A DNA stretch of 64,000 nt from Mycolicibacterium flavescens (GTDB taxonomy: Bacteria > Actinomycetota > Actinomycetes > Mycobacteriales > Mycobacteriaceae), in assembly GCA_900637135.1 (NCBI GenBank), contig LR134353.1:1736001-1800000 (forward strand), read 5' to 3'. Below, piece by piece: positions 40,153-49,420 of the stretch. Both the position numbers and the translations under genes were made by a program. The notes below the pieces were generated by a model. That model was not told the origin of the DNA, did no database searches, and was given only the letters and a program-made list of their open reading frames with translations. Each line of letters begins with the position of its first letter. Position 1 is the stretch's first letter.

Positions 40153-40481
40153 CAGCAGCAGGCGTCGTCGGCGGCGGCGGGGCAGCAGGCCGGATCGACC
40201 TCGAGCACCAGACCGACCAGGTCGTCGAGCGCGTGTGCGATGCGCTCATCGGCGAGTTCGTAGCGGTTGCGCCGGCCCTCGGGCTGCGCGGTCACCAGAC
40301 CGCAGCCCCGCAGGCACGCCAGGTGGTTGGACAGGATCTGGCGGGAGACGCCGATCCTGTTGGCCAGCTCCGACGGATATCCGGGCCCGTCGCGCAGGAT
40401 CAGCAGAATCTCGGCGCGGGTCGGATCCGACAGGGCGCAACCGAACCGCGACAGCGCATCGCTGCGAGTGACCGTCTGCAT
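40152..40481 (-). CDS. cmtR: ArsR/SmtB-family metal sensor, CmtR-like
   Basis: 109 residues, ATG 40481, probably leaderless. Winged helix: ALSDPTRAEILLIL, ELANRIGVSRQILSNHLACLRGCGLV (recognition helix) and AQPEGRRNRYEL (wing). Cys56 and Cys60 in the recognition helix, plus C-terminal Cys99/Cys100 and Cys108/Cys109, match the layout of mycobacterial CmtR (Cys57, Cys61, Cys102), which senses Cd(II) and Pb(II) and releases DNA when metal binds. It should repress its own operon with the exporter. The extra cysteine pairs are unusual and could widen metal binding. Confidence 0.85.
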   Translation of the reverse strand: MQTVTRSDALSRFGCALSDPTRAEILLILRDGPGYPSELANRIGVSRQILSNHLACLRGCGLVTAQPEGRRNRYELADERIAHALDDLVGLVLEVDPACCPAAADDACC

Positions 40482-40488
40482 GCCGCAA

Positions 40489-40494
40489 ACAGTA
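40489..40494 (-). promoter_or_regulatory. -10 element of the cmtR-exporter operon (leaderless)
   Basis: TACTGT ends seven bases before the ATG of the sensor gene; GATGTACTGTTTGC around it is where an ArsR-type operator would be expected. Confidence 0.5.
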
Positions 40495-40518
40495 CATCAC
40501 GGGCTGAACTATCTCCTT

Positions 40519-40571
40519 GCGATTTCGGTGTAGTTGGTTGCGGTCAGCGACACCAACTACACCCAAATCGC
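40519..40571 (-). terminator. 20-bp-arm palindrome after echA
   Basis: Arms 40519-40538 and 40552-40571 pair over 20 positions with one mismatch, around a 13-base loop. It begins 5 bases after the end of the enoyl-CoA hydratase gene on the minus strand, and upstream of the cmtR promoter. It has no U-tract; it could be a terminator or a dispersed palindromic repeat. Confidence 0.65.
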
Positions 40572-40576
40572 GGGCC

Positions 40577-41413
40577 CTAGAGGCGGCCGTCGATGCGCAG
40601 GTTCGGGTGCACCCAGTTGGGCGACCGACGCTCCTTGAAGGCCATGAAGCCCTCGATGGACTCGGGCGCGCCCAGGCTGGCCTGCATACCGATGCGGTCG
40701 TAGAGGCCGATGTAGTTGTCCAGGCTGGACTTGACGACGGTTCGAGCCGCGGGCGCGGTGCGACAGCACTGGGCGAGGACCTCGCGAGCCGCCTCGGCCA
40801 GCTCATCGTGGGGCACCACGCGCGCCACCATGCCCCAGTCGTGTGCCTCGGCGGCGGTCAACGTGCGCCCGGTGAACATCAGGTCGCGGGTGCGCACGGG
40901 CCCGATCAGTCGGGCCAACATGTGGCTGTAGTACGTGTCGGCGATCCCGCGGTACAACTCGGGCACCCGGAATGTGGCCCGCTCGCTGACCACGGCGATG
41001 TCGGCGCACAGCGCGATCTGCAGCCCACCGCCCTGGCACAACCCGTTCACCGCGGCGACGACGGGTTTGGCGGACTGGCGCAGCGTGTCGAACGGCAACG
41101 CGTCCATCCCCAGCGCAGGCCCGAACGTCATCCAGTTGTCGGCACCGCCCCCACCCATGTCCCCGCCGGGTGCGAAGACGTCGCCGGTGCCCGTGATCAG
41201 CAATCCGGCGAGATCAGGGTCGCTCTCGACATGCTTGACGGCGTACTTGATGCCGAAGTACATCGCGGGGGTCATCGCGTTGCGCGCCTCCGGCCGGTCG
41301 AGCCGGCACACCCCGAACGCACCCTCGCGGGTGAACTTCAGGAACGGGGTGCCGAGCCAGTCGCCGTCGGGAGGCCGGGGGGCGTCGGTGGTGCTCGGCT
41401 GGGTGGTCGTCAT
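40577..41413 (-). CDS. enoyl-CoA hydratase/isomerase family protein
   Basis: 278 residues, ATG 41413 overlapping the ribokinase stop (ATGA). Crotonase fold: LDRPEARNAMT (CoA site), ITGTGDVFAPGGDMG (first oxyanion-hole segment) and AAVNGLCQGGGLQIALCADI (second oxyanion-hole Gly). GIADTYYSHMLARLIG covers the position where hydratases have the catalytic Glu; here it reads ELYRGIAD, so the second acid may differ. It acts on acyl-CoA thioesters. The specific pathway is unknown, and coupling to a sugar kinase is odd metabolically. Confidence 0.88.
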   Translation of the reverse strand: MTTTQPSTTDAPRPPDGDWLGTPFLKFTREGAFGVCRLDRPEARNAMTPAMYFGIKYAVKHVESDPDLAGLLITGTGDVFAPGGDMGGGGADNWMTFGPALGMDALPFDTLRQSAKPVVAAVNGLCQGGGLQIALCADIAVVSERATFRVPELYRGIADTYYSHMLARLIGPVRTRDLMFTGRTLTAAEAHDWGMVARVVPHDELAEAAREVLAQCCRTAPAARTVVKSSLDNYIGLYDRIGMQASLGAPESIEGFMAFKERRSPNWVHPNLRIDGRL

Positions 41414-42300
41414 AACTGCCTTTCTGTTGCTCTGTTGGACACAGCGTCGTCGATGGCTTCGGCATAGGGCGCGCAGTCACCCGCCCCCGGTACGAGTGTC
41501 GACAGGGCCGCCGCGGCGCAGGCTCGGCGCAGCGCGACTTCGTGGCCGTCGAGCCAGTGCGTGGCGAGCACACCGGCGAACACGTCACCCGCACCGGTGG
41601 TGTCGACCGCGCGCAGCGCGGGAGAAGGAACGCTGAAGCGTTCGCCGTCGCCGAGGTAGCTCGCGCCGCGCGCCCCGCGGGTGATCACGAGGTGGGGGAC
41701 CGGCCAGTGCCACGCGCCCGCTTCGGTTTCGTTGACCACGACCACATCGGCCAGCTCGGACAAGGCGAGCAGCTCGTGCGGCGGGGCCCCGGCCGGCGAG
41801 GCGTTGACGATGACGGCCGCGCCTGCGGAGGACGCCACCTGCGCGGCGGCGAGCGCGGTCGCGATCGGGATCTCCAGCTGCAGCAACACGACGTCGCTGT
41901 CGGAGATGGCGGCGCGGACCTCGGCGGAGTCCACGCTCAGCGCCCCGTTGGCACCCTGGGCGACCACGATCGTGTTCTCCGCCGACGAGTCCACGGTGAT
42001 CACGGCCGACCCGCTCTGTCCCGGCACCGTGACGACGCCGTCGAGTGCGACGCCGTTGGCGGCCAGGTGGTGGCGCAACATCTCCGCCGACCCGTCGTCT
42101 CCGAGCGCGGCGACCAGTCGCACCGTCGCGCCTGCCCTGGCCGCGGCGACCGCTTGGTTGCCGCCCTTGCCGCCCGAAGCCATCGACAGACCCGACGCCA
42201 GCACGGTCTGGCCCGGGCGGGGCAGGGTGCGCACGGTGAAAGTCAGATCAGCGTTGACACTGCCGACCACGCATACCCGGCTGCAGTCCCGCGGCGCCAT
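41410..42300 (-). CDS. rbsK: PfkB-family carbohydrate kinase, ribokinase
   Basis: 296 residues, ATG 42300; TAGCGT ends eight bases before. The frame extends 174 codons further upstream but that part is antisense to proA and is ignored. PfkB motifs: VVGSVNADLTF, ASGGKGGNQAVAAAR (signature 1, typical of ribokinase), and DTTGAGDVFAGVLATH (signature 2 with the catalytic Asp). It phosphorylates ribose or a related sugar with ATP. The position near nadE and proA corresponds to rbsK in M. tuberculosis. No ribose transporter is in the window. Confidence 0.88.
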   Translation of the reverse strand: MAPRDCSRVCVVGSVNADLTFTVRTLPRPGQTVLASGLSMASGGKGGNQAVAAARAGATVRLVAALGDDGSAEMLRHHLAANGVALDGVVTVPGQSGSAVITVDSSAENTIVVAQGANGALSVDSAEVRAAISDSDVVLLQLEIPIATALAAAQVASSAGAAVIVNASPAGAPPHELLALSELADVVVVNETEAGAWHWPVPHLVITRGARGASYLGDGERFSVPSPALRAVDTTGAGDVFAGVLATHWLDGHEVALRRACAAAALSTLVPGAGDCAPYAEAIDDAVSNRATERQL

Positions 42301-42308
42301 GGCTCCCA

Positions 42309-42314
42309 ACGCTA
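42309..42314 (-). promoter_or_regulatory. -10 element of rbsK-echA
   Basis: TAGCGT on the minus strand, eight bases before the rbsK ATG; short or no leader. Confidence 0.45.
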
Positions 42315-42362
42315 ATGCAGGGCCCCCGCCTGACACGTGTCGAACGTCCGAACCTCGTTCGA

Positions 42363-42368
42363 TACCCT
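42363..42368 (+). promoter_or_regulatory. -10 element of proA (leaderless)
   Basis: TACCCT ends six bases before the proA ATG. It is divergent from, and 49 bases away from, the rbsK element. Confidence 0.5.
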
Positions 42369-42374
42369 GGATAA

Positions 42375-43631
42375 ATGAGTGTGGAGGCACCCGTCGGCGC
42401 TGTCGGCGCCGATCTGCGCCAGCAGGTGCACGACGGCGCCCGCCGGGCTCGCCTGGCGGCGCGCGCGCTGGCCACCCTGAGTTCGGAAACCAAGAACCGT
42501 GCGCTGAACACCGCCGCCGACCACCTGCTGATGTCGGCGGGTCAGATCCTCGAGGCCAACGAGCGCGACCTCGACGTCGCCCGTGCCGCAGGCACCCCCG
42601 AGGCAATGCTCGATCGGCTCGCGCTGAACCCGAAACGGGTCGACGGCATCGCCGACGGGTTGCGTCAGGTGTCTCGGTTGCCCGATCCGCTCGGTGAGGT
42701 GTTGCAGGGCCGCACGCTGCCCAACGGCCTGCGGCTGCGCCAGGTGCGCGTGCCGCTCGGCGTCGTCGGAATCGTCTACGAAGGCCGGCCCAACGTGACG
42801 GTCGACGCGTTCGGGTTGACACTCAAATCCAGCAACGCGGTGCTGCTGCGCGGTAGCTCTTCGGCGGCCAACTCCAACGCCGCACTGGTCAACGCGCTGC
42901 GGGCCGCACTGGCCACCGAACTGCTCGAGGTAGACGCCGTGCAGTTGCTGCCCAGCGCCGACCGCGCGAGCGTGACGCATCTGATCCAGGCCCGCGGGCT
43001 CGTCGACGTCGTCATCCCCCGCGGCGGCGCGGGTCTCATCGACGCCGTCGTCCGTGACGCGACCGTGCCGACGATCGAAACCGGTGTCGGCAATTGCCAT
43101 GTGTACGTGCATGAATCGGCCGACCTCGACGTCGCCGAACGAATCCTGCTCAACGCCAAGACCCGTCGACCCAGCGTCTGCAACGCCGCCGAGTCGGTTC
43201 TGATTGACACCGCCATCGTCGACCGTGCGTTGCCGCGGCTGACCGAGGCGCTGCGACACGCCGGTGTGACGGTGCACGACGATCCGTCGGACGACGAGTT
43301 GCGCGCCGAGTTCTTGTCGATGGACATCGCGGTGGCGGTGGTCGACGGTGTCGATGCCGCGATCGCCCACATCAACGAATACGGCACCGGACACACCGAA
43401 GCCATCGTCGCCACCGATCTGGCTGCCGCGCAACGCTTCACCGAACGCGTCGATGCCGCCGCGGTGATGGTGAACGCGTCGACGGCGTTCACCGATGGCG
43501 AGCAGTTCGGGTTCGGCGCCGAGATCGGCATCTCCACCCAGAAGCTGCACGCCCGCGGACCCATGGGTCTGCCCGAACTGACCTCGACCAAATGGATTGT
43601 GTGGGGCGACGGTCACACTCGCCCCGCCTGA
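42375..43631 (+). CDS. proA: gamma-glutamyl phosphate reductase
   Basis: 418 residues, ATG 42375. Aldehyde-dehydrogenase fold: [20 protein letters not shown] (N-terminal NADPH-binding region), [12 protein letters not shown], and the catalytic Cys269 in [15 protein letters not shown]. The C-terminal [11 protein letters not shown] and [22 protein letters not shown] are ProA-specific. It reduces the product of ProB to glutamate semialdehyde for proline synthesis. A MoxR-VWA pair follows after 15 bases, though not obviously related in function. Confidence 0.97.
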   Translation: MSVEAPVGAVGADLRQQVHDGARRARLAARALATLSSETKNRALNTAADHLLMSAGQILEANERDLDVARAAGTPEAMLDRLALNPKRVDGIADGLRQVSRLPDPLGEVLQGRTLPNGLRLRQVRVPLGVVGIVYEGRPNVTVDAFGLTLKSSNAVLLRGSSSAANSNAALVNALRAALATELLEVDAVQLLPSADRASVTHLIQARGLVDVVIPRGGAGLIDAVVRDATVPTIETGVGNCHVYVHESADLDVAERILLNAKTRRPSVCNAAESVLIDTAIVDRALPRLTEALRHAGVTVHDDPSDDELRAEFLSMDIAVAVVDGVDAAIAHINEYGTGHTEAIVATDLAAAQRFTERVDAAAVMVNASTAFTDGEQFGFGAEIGISTQKLHARGPMGLPELTSTKWIVWGDGHTRPA

Positions 43632-43646
43632 ACAGGAGACTTATCC

Positions 43647-44522
43647 GTGAGCGTCCCCGCGCGCCCAGCGCCGCTCTTCGCTGACATCGAAGATGTCGGC
43701 AGGCGACTCGCCGAAACCGGCTATCTTCCCGACACCGCAACCGCCACAGCGGTTTTCCTGGCCGATCGGTTGGGCAAGCCGTTGTTGGTGGAAGGGCCCG
43801 CCGGGGTCGGCAAGACCGAGCTGGCCCGCGCCGTCGCGCAGTCGACGGGTTCGGGTCTGGTGCGGCTGCAGTGCTATGAGGGCGTCGACGAGGCCCGCGC
43901 CCTCTACGAGTGGAACCACGCCAAGCAGATCCTGCGGATCCAGGCGGGGTCCGGCGACTGGGACGCCACGCGCGACGACGTGTTCTCCGAGGAGTTCCTG
44001 CTCTCGCGCCCGCTGCTCACCGCGATCCGGCGCACCGAGCCGACGGTGCTGCTGATCGACGAGACCGACAAGGCCGACATCGAGATCGAAGGCCTGCTGC
44101 TGGAGGTGCTCTCGGACTTCGCGGTGACCGTGCCGGAGTTGGGCACCATCACCGCCGAGCGGCCGCCGTTCGTCGTGCTCACCTCCAACGCCACGCGGGA
44201 GCTGTCCGAGGCGCTCAAACGTCGCTGCCTGTTCCTGCACATCGACTTCCCCGATCCCGACCTGGAACGGCGGATCCTGCTGTCGCGGGTGCCCGAGTTG
44301 CCCGAGCGCCTCGCCGACGAACTGGTCAAGGTCATCGGTGTGCTGCGGGGGATGCAGCTCAAGAAGCTTCCGTCGGTGGCCGAGACGATCGACTGGGGCC
44401 GCACGATCTTGGCCCTGGGCCTGGACACCATCGACGATGCGACGATCGCGGCCACCCTCGGGGTGGTGCTCAAACATCAGTCGGACCAGATCAAGGCGTC
44501 CGGCGAGCTGAGGCTCAACTGA
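43647..44522 (+). CDS. MoxR-type AAA+ ATPase
   Basis: 291 residues, GTG 43647 after CAGGAG. Walker A GPAGVGKT is at residues 50-57, LQCYEGVDEARALYEW is characteristic of this MoxR branch, Walker B is VLLIDETDKAD, and TSNATRELSEALKRRCLFLHI holds sensor 1 and the arginine finger. MoxR ATPases act as chaperones that insert cofactors or assemble complexes together with a VWA protein. The VWA gene follows one base after the stop. The pair is conserved at this position in mycobacteria (Rv2426c-Rv2425c); the client is unknown. Confidence 0.9.
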   Translation: MSVPARPAPLFADIEDVGRRLAETGYLPDTATATAVFLADRLGKPLLVEGPAGVGKTELARAVAQSTGSGLVRLQCYEGVDEARALYEWNHAKQILRIQAGSGDWDATRDDVFSEEFLLSRPLLTAIRRTEPTVLLIDETDKADIEIEGLLLEVLSDFAVTVPELGTITAERPPFVVLTSNATRELSEALKRRCLFLHIDFPDPDLERRILLSRVPELPERLADELVKVIGVLRGMQLKKLPSVAETIDWGRTILALGLDTIDDATIAATLGVVLKHQSDQIKASGELRLN

Positions 44523-44523
44523 C

Positions 44524-45972
44524 ATGGCCGTCCGCCGGACCCGACCGCCGCAGCCGCTGGCACCGCACGGCCTGCCCGGTCATCTCGTCGGGTTCGTCGA
44601 AGCGCTACGAGCACAAGGTATCTCGGTTGGACCGTCGGAGACCGTAGACGCCGGACGGGTGGTCTCGGTGCTGGGACTGGGCGATCGCGACGCGTTGCGC
44701 GAAGGCATCGCGTGCGCGGTGCTGCGCCGCCCCGACCACCGCGACACCTACGACGCGATGTTCGACCTGTGGTTCCCCGCCGCGCTGGGCGCCAGGACGA
44801 TCCTGGTCGAGGACGACGACGACACCGACGCCGACGAACCGGGTCTGCCGCCCGAAGACGTCGAGGCGATGCGTGCGGCGCTGCTGGACATGCTGGCCGA
44901 AAACCAGGACCTGGCCAACCTCGACGAGCGGATGGCCGCGATGATCGCCCAGATCGTCGAGGCCTACGGCCGGTACAACTCCAGTCGGGGCCCGTCGTAC
45001 TCGTCGTATCAGGCGCTCAAGGCCATGAATCTGGACGACCTCGAGGGCCGGCTGCTGGCCGGCCTGCTGGCGCCCTACGGCGACGAGCCGACACCGACGC
45101 AGGAGCAGATCGCCAAAGCGCTTGCCGCACAACGCATCAACCAGTTGCGCAAGATGGTGGAGGGCGAGACCAAACGGCGCACCGCCGAGCAGCTCGGCCG
45201 CGACCACGTGCAGATGTACGGGGTGCCGCAGCTCGCCGAGAACGTCGAGTTCCTGCGCGCCTCCGGGGATCAGCTGCGCCAGATGCGCCGGGTGGTCCAA
45301 CCGCTGGCCCGCACGCTGGCGACCCGCCTGGCCGCGCGGCGACGACGGTCGCGCGCCGGTGAGATCGACCTGCGCAAGACGCTGCGCAAATCGATGTCCA
45401 CGGGCGGGGTGCCGATCGACGTCGTGCTCAAGAAACCCCATCCGGCGCGGCCAGAGCTGGTTGTGCTGTGCGACGTGTCGGGTTCGGTCGCCGGCTTCAG
45501 CCACTTCACGCTGCTGCTGGTGCACGCGCTGCGCCAGCAGTTCAGTCGGGTTCGCGTCTTTGCCTTTATCGACACCACCGACGAGGTCACCGAACTGTTC
45601 GGGCCCGACGCGGACCTGGCGGTCGCGGTGCAGCGCATCACCCGCGAGGCCGGGGTGTACACCCGCGACGGGCACTCTGACTACGGGCATGCGTTCGTGT
45701 CGTTCATGGACCGCTGGCCCAACGCGCTGTCGCCCCGCAGCGCGCTGCTGATCCTGGGCGACGGCCGCAACAACTACCGCAACCCCGAGATCGAGCTGCT
45801 CGCCCACATGGTCAACTCGAGCAGGCACGCCCACTGGCTGAACCCCGAGCCACGACACCTGTGGGGCAGCGGCGACTCGGCGGTGCCGCGCTACCAAGAC
45901 GTCATCACCATGCACGAATGCCGCTCGGCCAAGCAGCTCGCCACGGTGATCGACCAGCTGCTACCGGTCTGA
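44524..45972 (+). CDS. VWA-domain CoxE-like protein, partner of the MoxR ATPase
   Basis: 482 residues, ATG 44524, one base after the ATPase gene. An N-terminal helical region (GLPGHLVGFVEALRAQGISVGPSE) of the CoxE family is followed by an acidic linker and helices, and a C-terminal von Willebrand factor A domain with the MIDAS motif Asp317-Val-Ser319-Gly-Ser321 (LCDVSGSVAGF). ILGDGRNNY is the third metal-coordinating loop. It binds a divalent metal and probably recognises the client of the ATPase. A conserved-loop palindrome follows 6 bases after the stop. Confidence 0.88.
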   Translation: MAVRRTRPPQPLAPHGLPGHLVGFVEALRAQGISVGPSETVDAGRVVSVLGLGDRDALREGIACAVLRRPDHRDTYDAMFDLWFPAALGARTILVEDDDDTDADEPGLPPEDVEAMRAALLDMLAENQDLANLDERMAAMIAQIVEAYGRYNSSRGPSYSSYQALKAMNLDDLEGRLLAGLLAPYGDEPTPTQEQIAKALAAQRINQLRKMVEGETKRRTAEQLGRDHVQMYGVPQLAENVEFLRASGDQLRQMRRVVQPLARTLATRLAARRRRSRAGEIDLRKTLRKSMSTGGVPIDVVLKKPHPARPELVVLCDVSGSVAGFSHFTLLLVHALRQQFSRVRVFAFIDTTDEVTELFGPDADLAVAVQRITREAGVYTRDGHSDYGHAFVSFMDRWPNALSPRSALLILGDGRNNYRNPEIELLAHMVNSSRHAHWLNPEPRHLWGSGDSAVPRYQDVITMHECRSAKQLATVIDQLLPV

Positions 45973-45978
45973 CTTACT

Positions 45979-46041
45979 CCGCGAAATTGCGTTCCAGCAG
46001 AGAAAGTGCGAGTAGAGCCCTGCTGGAATGCCATTTCGCGG
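45979..46041 (+). repeat. palindromic repeat with conserved loop, copy 1
   Basis: Arms 45979-46000 and 46020-46041 pair over 22 positions with one mismatch and one G-T, around a 19-base loop (AGAAAGTGCGAGTAGAGCC). It lies between the VWA gene and nadD, its right arm ending 22 bases before the nadD GTG. The second copy, at 61790-61851 on the opposite strand, shares arm sequence (GCGAAA, TTCCA.CAG) and the loop core AAAGT..GAGTA. Confidence 0.75.
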
Positions 46042-46049
46042 CAGCCCCG

Positions 46050-46055
46050 TAAGCT
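46050..46055 (+). promoter_or_regulatory. -10 element of nadD
   Basis: TAAGCT, eight bases before the nadD GTG, suggests leaderless or near-leaderless transcription starting after the palindromic repeat. Confidence 0.4.
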
Positions 46056-46063
46056 GGCTATTC

Positions 46064-46699
46064 GTGGCTCCGCGACGCAGGCTCGGCGTGATGGGTGGGA
46101 CGTTCGATCCCATCCACAACGGCCACCTGGTGGCCGCTTCCGAGGTGGCCGACCGGTTCGGGCTCGACGAGGTCGTGTTCGTCCCGACCGGACAGCCCTG
46201 GCAGAAGGACCGCGACGTCACCGCCGCCGAGGACCGCTACCTGATGACGGTGATCGCTACGGCCTCCAACCCGCGGTTCAGCGTGAGCCGCGTCGACATC
46301 GACCGGGGCGGGCCCACCTACACCAAGGACACGCTGCGCGATCTGCATGCGCTCAACCCCGACGCCGATCTGTACTTCATCACCGGGGCCGACGCGCTCG
46401 CGTCAATCCTGACGTGGCAGAACTGGGAGGACATGTTCGCGATCGCGAACTTCGTAGGCGTCAGCAGGCCCGGATACGAGCTGGACGGCAAGCACGTCGC
46501 CGCGGCGGTCAAGGAGTTGCCCGACGATGCGCTGCGGCTGGTCGAGGTGCCCGCGCTGGCCATCTCCTCGACCGACTGCCGGAATCGCGCCCAGGAGAAC
46601 CGGCCGATCTGGTACCTGGTGCCGGACGGCGTCGTGCAGTACGTGGCGAAGCGCAAACTCTATGCGCAACCGCTGACAACCCAAGGGAAGCATCAATGA
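46064..46699 (+). CDS. nadD: nicotinate-nucleotide adenylyltransferase
   Basis: 211 residues from GTG 46064, which gives the N-terminus [17 protein letters not shown] as in other mycobacteria. [11 protein letters not shown] carries the nucleotidyltransferase HxGH-type motif, [13 protein letters not shown] is the NaMN site, and [12 protein letters not shown] is the second ATP-binding motif (ISST.R). It converts nicotinate mononucleotide to deamido-NAD, the step before NadE. rsfS overlaps by 4 bases. Confidence 0.96.
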   Translation: MAPRRRLGVMGGTFDPIHNGHLVAASEVADRFGLDEVVFVPTGQPWQKDRDVTAAEDRYLMTVIATASNPRFSVSRVDIDRGGPTYTKDTLRDLHALNPDADLYFITGADALASILTWQNWEDMFAIANFVGVSRPGYELDGKHVAAAVKELPDDALRLVEVPALAISSTDCRNRAQENRPIWYLVPDGVVQYVAKRKLYAQPLTTQGKHQ

Positions 46700-47097
46700 G
46701 CGCCTCCGACGAAGCCGTTCGCATGGCGACGGTGGCCGCGAAGGCGGCCGCTTCCAAAGTGGCCGACGACGTGGTCGTGATCGACGTGTCCGGTCAGCTC
46801 GTCATCACCGACTGCTTCGTGATCGCCTCGGCCTCCAACGAGCGTCAGGTCAATGCGATCGTCGACGAGGTCGAGGAGAAGATGCGCCTGGCCGGCTACA
46901 AACCGGCCCGCCGCGAAGGCGCCCGCGAAGGCCGCTGGACGCTGTTGGACTACGTCGACATCGTGGTGCACATCCAGCATCAGGACGAGCGCAACTTCTA
47001 CGCGCTGGACCGCTTGTGGAAAGACTGCCCGACCATCCCCGTCGATATCGGTGAGCCGTCGGCGCAGGCAGCCGCGGACGAGGACGGCGGGCCGTGA
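46696..47097 (+). CDS. rsfS: ribosomal silencing factor RsfS
   Basis: 133 residues, ATG 46696 overlapping nadD (ATGA). DUF143/Iojap core: [48 protein letters not shown] and [14 protein letters not shown]. RsfS binds L14 of the 50S subunit and blocks joining with 30S when nutrients are short. The nadD-rsfS pairing is nearly universal. gpgP overlaps its stop. Confidence 0.96.
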   Translation: MSASDEAVRMATVAAKAAASKVADDVVVIDVSGQLVITDCFVIASASNERQVNAIVDEVEEKMRLAGYKPARREGAREGRWTLLDYVDIVVHIQHQDERNFYALDRLWKDCPTIPVDIGEPSAQAAADEDGGP

Positions 47098-47777
47098 GGA
47101 GGATCCGGCGCCTGGTCATGCTCCGGCACGGGCAGACCGAGTACAACGCGGGCAGCCGAATGCAAGGCCAGCTGGACACCGACCTGAGCGATCTGGGACG
47201 TCATCAAGCCGTCGCCGCCGCCGAGGTGTTGGCCAAACGCCGACCGCTGGTGATCGTGTCGTCGGATCTGCGCCGCGCCCTCGACACCGCAGTCGCGCTG
47301 GGCGAACACGCCGGAATGCCGGTGAGCGTCGACACCCGCCTGCGGGAGACCCACCTCGGCCAGTGGCAGGGGATGACGCACCTGGAGGTCGACGCCGTCG
47401 CGCCGGGAGCCAGGCTGGCATGGCGCGACGACTCGCGGTGGGCGCCGCCGGGCGGTGAGAGCCGCGTCGACGTCGCCGCGCGCAGCAGGCCGCTGGTCGA
47501 CGAGCTCGTCGACGAACACGCCGAGTGGGGGCTGGACCAGTCCGGCGACGGACCGGACCGGCCGGTGGTGCTGGTCGCCCACGGCGGATTGATCGCCGCG
47601 CTGACCGCCTCGCTGCTCGACCTGCCGGTGGACAACTGGCCGATCCTGGGCGGGATGGGCAACGCCAGCTGGGTGCAGCTGTCCGGCCACAGCGCCGTCG
47701 ACGTGGCAGCCGCCGATGTCCGCTGGCGGCTCGACGTGTGGAACGCCTCAGCGCAGGTTGCCGGCGATGTCCTCTGA
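47094..47777 (+). CDS. gpgP: glucosyl-3-phosphoglycerate phosphatase
   Basis: 227 residues, GTG 47094 overlapping rsfS. Histidine phosphatase superfamily: [10 protein letters not shown] with the catalytic His12, [26 protein letters not shown] and the second His in [14 protein letters not shown]. The family also includes cofactor-type phosphoglycerate mutases, but position between rsfS and octT identifies GpgP, which makes glucosylglycerate in the first steps of methylglucose lipopolysaccharide synthesis. octT overlaps its end by 11 bases. Confidence 0.9.
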   Translation: MRRIRRLVMLRHGQTEYNAGSRMQGQLDTDLSDLGRHQAVAAAEVLAKRRPLVIVSSDLRRALDTAVALGEHAGMPVSVDTRLRETHLGQWQGMTHLEVDAVAPGARLAWRDDSRWAPPGGESRVDVAARSRPLVDELVDEHAEWGLDQSGDGPDRPVVLVAHGGLIAALTASLLDLPVDNWPILGGMGNASWVQLSGHSAVDVAAADVRWRLDVWNASAQVAGDVL

Positions 47778-48489
47778 GCGTCAGACCCTGCTGGTCTTCT
47801 GCGATTCGTTGTCCTACTACGGGCCGACCGGCGGGCTGCCTTCCGACGATCCGCGTATCTGGCCCAACATTGTTGCCGCACAACTGGGTTGGGACGTCGA
47901 GCTGATCGGGCGGATCGGTTGGACGTGTCGCGACGTGTGGTGGGCGGCCACACAGGATCCGCGGGCCTGGGCGGCGTTGCCGCGGGCCGGTGCGGTCGTG
48001 TTCGCCACGGGCGGGATGGATTCGCTGCCGTCGCCGCTGCCGACCGCGCTGCGCGAACTCATCCGCTTCGTGCGCCCGCCGTTGCTGCGGCGCTGGGTGC
48101 GTGACGGGTACTGCTGGGTGCAGCCGCGCCTGTCGCCGGTGGCGCGAGCGGCGCTGCCCCCGCACCTGTCCGCCGAGTACCTCGAGATGACGCGTGGTGC
48201 GATCGACTTCAACCGCCCCGGGATTCCCGTCGTCGCGTGCCTGCCCTCGGTGCACATCGCCGATACGTACGGCAGGGCGCACCACGGCCGCGCGGGCACG
48301 GTCAAGGCGCTCACCGAATGGGCTGGGCAGCACGACGTTCCGCTCGTCGACCTCAAGGCGGCGGTCGGTGAGTACGTCATGAGCGGACAGGGCAACCCCG
48401 ACGGGATCCACTGGAACTTCGAAGCCCATCGGGCCGTCGCGGACTCGATGCTCAAGGCGCTCGCCGAAGCCGGCGTGCCATGTCGGTGA
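47767..48489 (+). CDS. octT: diglucosylglycerate octanoyltransferase
   Basis: 240 residues from ATG 47767, overlapping gpgP by 11 bases. SGNH/GDSL-type acyltransferase: [11 protein letters not shown] with the nucleophile Ser14, and the C-terminal [15 protein letters not shown] giving the Asp-x-x-His pair. In mycobacteria OctT adds octanoate to diglucosylglycerate, a precursor of methylglucose lipopolysaccharide, so it is the natural partner of GpgP. The assignment rests on synteny (Rv2418c position) and the motifs. It overlaps degV by 10 bases. Confidence 0.87.
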   Translation: MSSERQTLLVFCDSLSYYGPTGGLPSDDPRIWPNIVAAQLGWDVELIGRIGWTCRDVWWAATQDPRAWAALPRAGAVVFATGGMDSLPSPLPTALRELIRFVRPPLLRRWVRDGYCWVQPRLSPVARAALPPHLSAEYLEMTRGAIDFNRPGIPVVACLPSVHIADTYGRAHHGRAGTVKALTEWAGQHDVPLVDLKAAVGEYVMSGQGNPDGIHWNFEAHRAVADSMLKALAEAGVPCR

Positions 48490-49316
48490 TCGTGGTGACC
48501 GACTCGTCGTCGCGGTTGGCGCCCGACGAGTTGAAACAGTGGGACATCCGGCAGGTGCCGTTGCATGTGCTGGTCGATGTGATCGATCTGCGGGACGGGA
48601 TCGACGAGGTGCCCTACGACATTCACGACGTACCGCGCGCCAGCACCGCCGGAGCGGCGCCCGCCGACCTCGCGGACACCTACCGGCAAGCGCTGCGGGA
48701 CAGTGGCGGCGACGGTGTGGTTGCGGTGCACCTGTCGTCGGCGCTGTCGAGCAGTTACAGTTCGGCGGTTCAGGCGGCCCGCGAGTTCGGATCGTCGGTG
48801 CGGGTGGTGAACTCGCGGTCGGCGGCGATGGGGGTGGGCTTCACGGCCGTGGCGGCGGCCAAGGCCGCCGCGTCCGGCTCGGACTTGGATTCGGTTGAGG
48901 CCGTTGCGCGTTCGGCGGCTCAGCGCACCCATGCCTTCATCGTGGTGCATCGGCTGGACAACCTGCGGCGAAGCGGACGGATCGGGACCGCGGCGTCGTG
49001 GTTGGGGACCGCGCTGTCGCTCAAACCGCTGCTGCGCCTCGATGTCGACGGCCGGCTCGTACTCGATCAGCGGATCCGGACGAGCACCAAGGCGCACGCC
49101 GCGATGGTGGACCGCATCGCCGACCTCGTCGGTGAGCGTCAGGCGTCGATCGCCGTGCACCATGTCGACAACCACGACGGCGCCGACCAGGTCGGCGCCG
49201 CACTGACCGATCGGCTTCCTCAACTCGAATCGCTCACCGTCACCGATATGGGGCCGGTGCTGGCGATTCATCTCGGCGCCGGTGCGATCGGCGTCGTCGT
49301 CCAACTGGCCGTATAA
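48480..49316 (+). CDS. DegV-family fatty-acid-binding protein
   Basis: 278 residues, ATG 48480 overlapping octT by 10 bases. DegV fold: [41 protein letters not shown] (lipid-headgroup Ser), [13 protein letters not shown] and [13 protein letters not shown]. Members hold a fatty acid and in Firmicutes (FakB) present it to a kinase. No fakA is visible here. Coupling to octT suggests it could supply or sense the acyl chain. The stop is followed by about 100 bases to the next operon. Confidence 0.9.
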   Translation: MSVIVVTDSSSRLAPDELKQWDIRQVPLHVLVDVIDLRDGIDEVPYDIHDVPRASTAGAAPADLADTYRQALRDSGGDGVVAVHLSSALSSSYSSAVQAAREFGSSVRVVNSRSAAMGVGFTAVAAAKAAASGSDLDSVEAVARSAAQRTHAFIVVHRLDNLRRSGRIGTAASWLGTALSLKPLLRLDVDGRLVLDQRIRTSTKAHAAMVDRIADLVGERQASIAVHHVDNHDGADQVGAALTDRLPQLESLTVTDMGPVLAIHLGAGAIGVVVQLAV

Positions 49317-49384
49317 CGTCCGCCGAAACACTTTTCCGGCTCTCACCCGCGGTTCGCGTACACAACAGTGCGCTCAATGGGGCC

Positions 49385-49415
49385 TTGTGGCAGAGATTGG
49401 TAAGTGATAACTTAC
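49385..49415 (+). promoter_or_regulatory. promoter and operator of the arsR-type operon
   Basis: TTGTGG (49385-49390), 17 bases, TAACTT (49408-49413): a well-spaced promoter whose start point falls on GTG 49421. The perfect 16-base palindrome GTAAGTGATAACTTAC (49400-49415) covers the -10, and a further ACTTACC lies just inside the gene (49426-49432), a likely binding site for the encoded repressor. Confidence 0.65.
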
Positions 49416-49420
49416 GGTTC

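Noticed and set aside
41410..42822. A 470-codon minus-strand frame extending rbsK upstream
   Set aside because: The first 174 codons are Arg/Pro-rich shadow antisense to proA; the PfkB fold starts at 42300 with its own -10.
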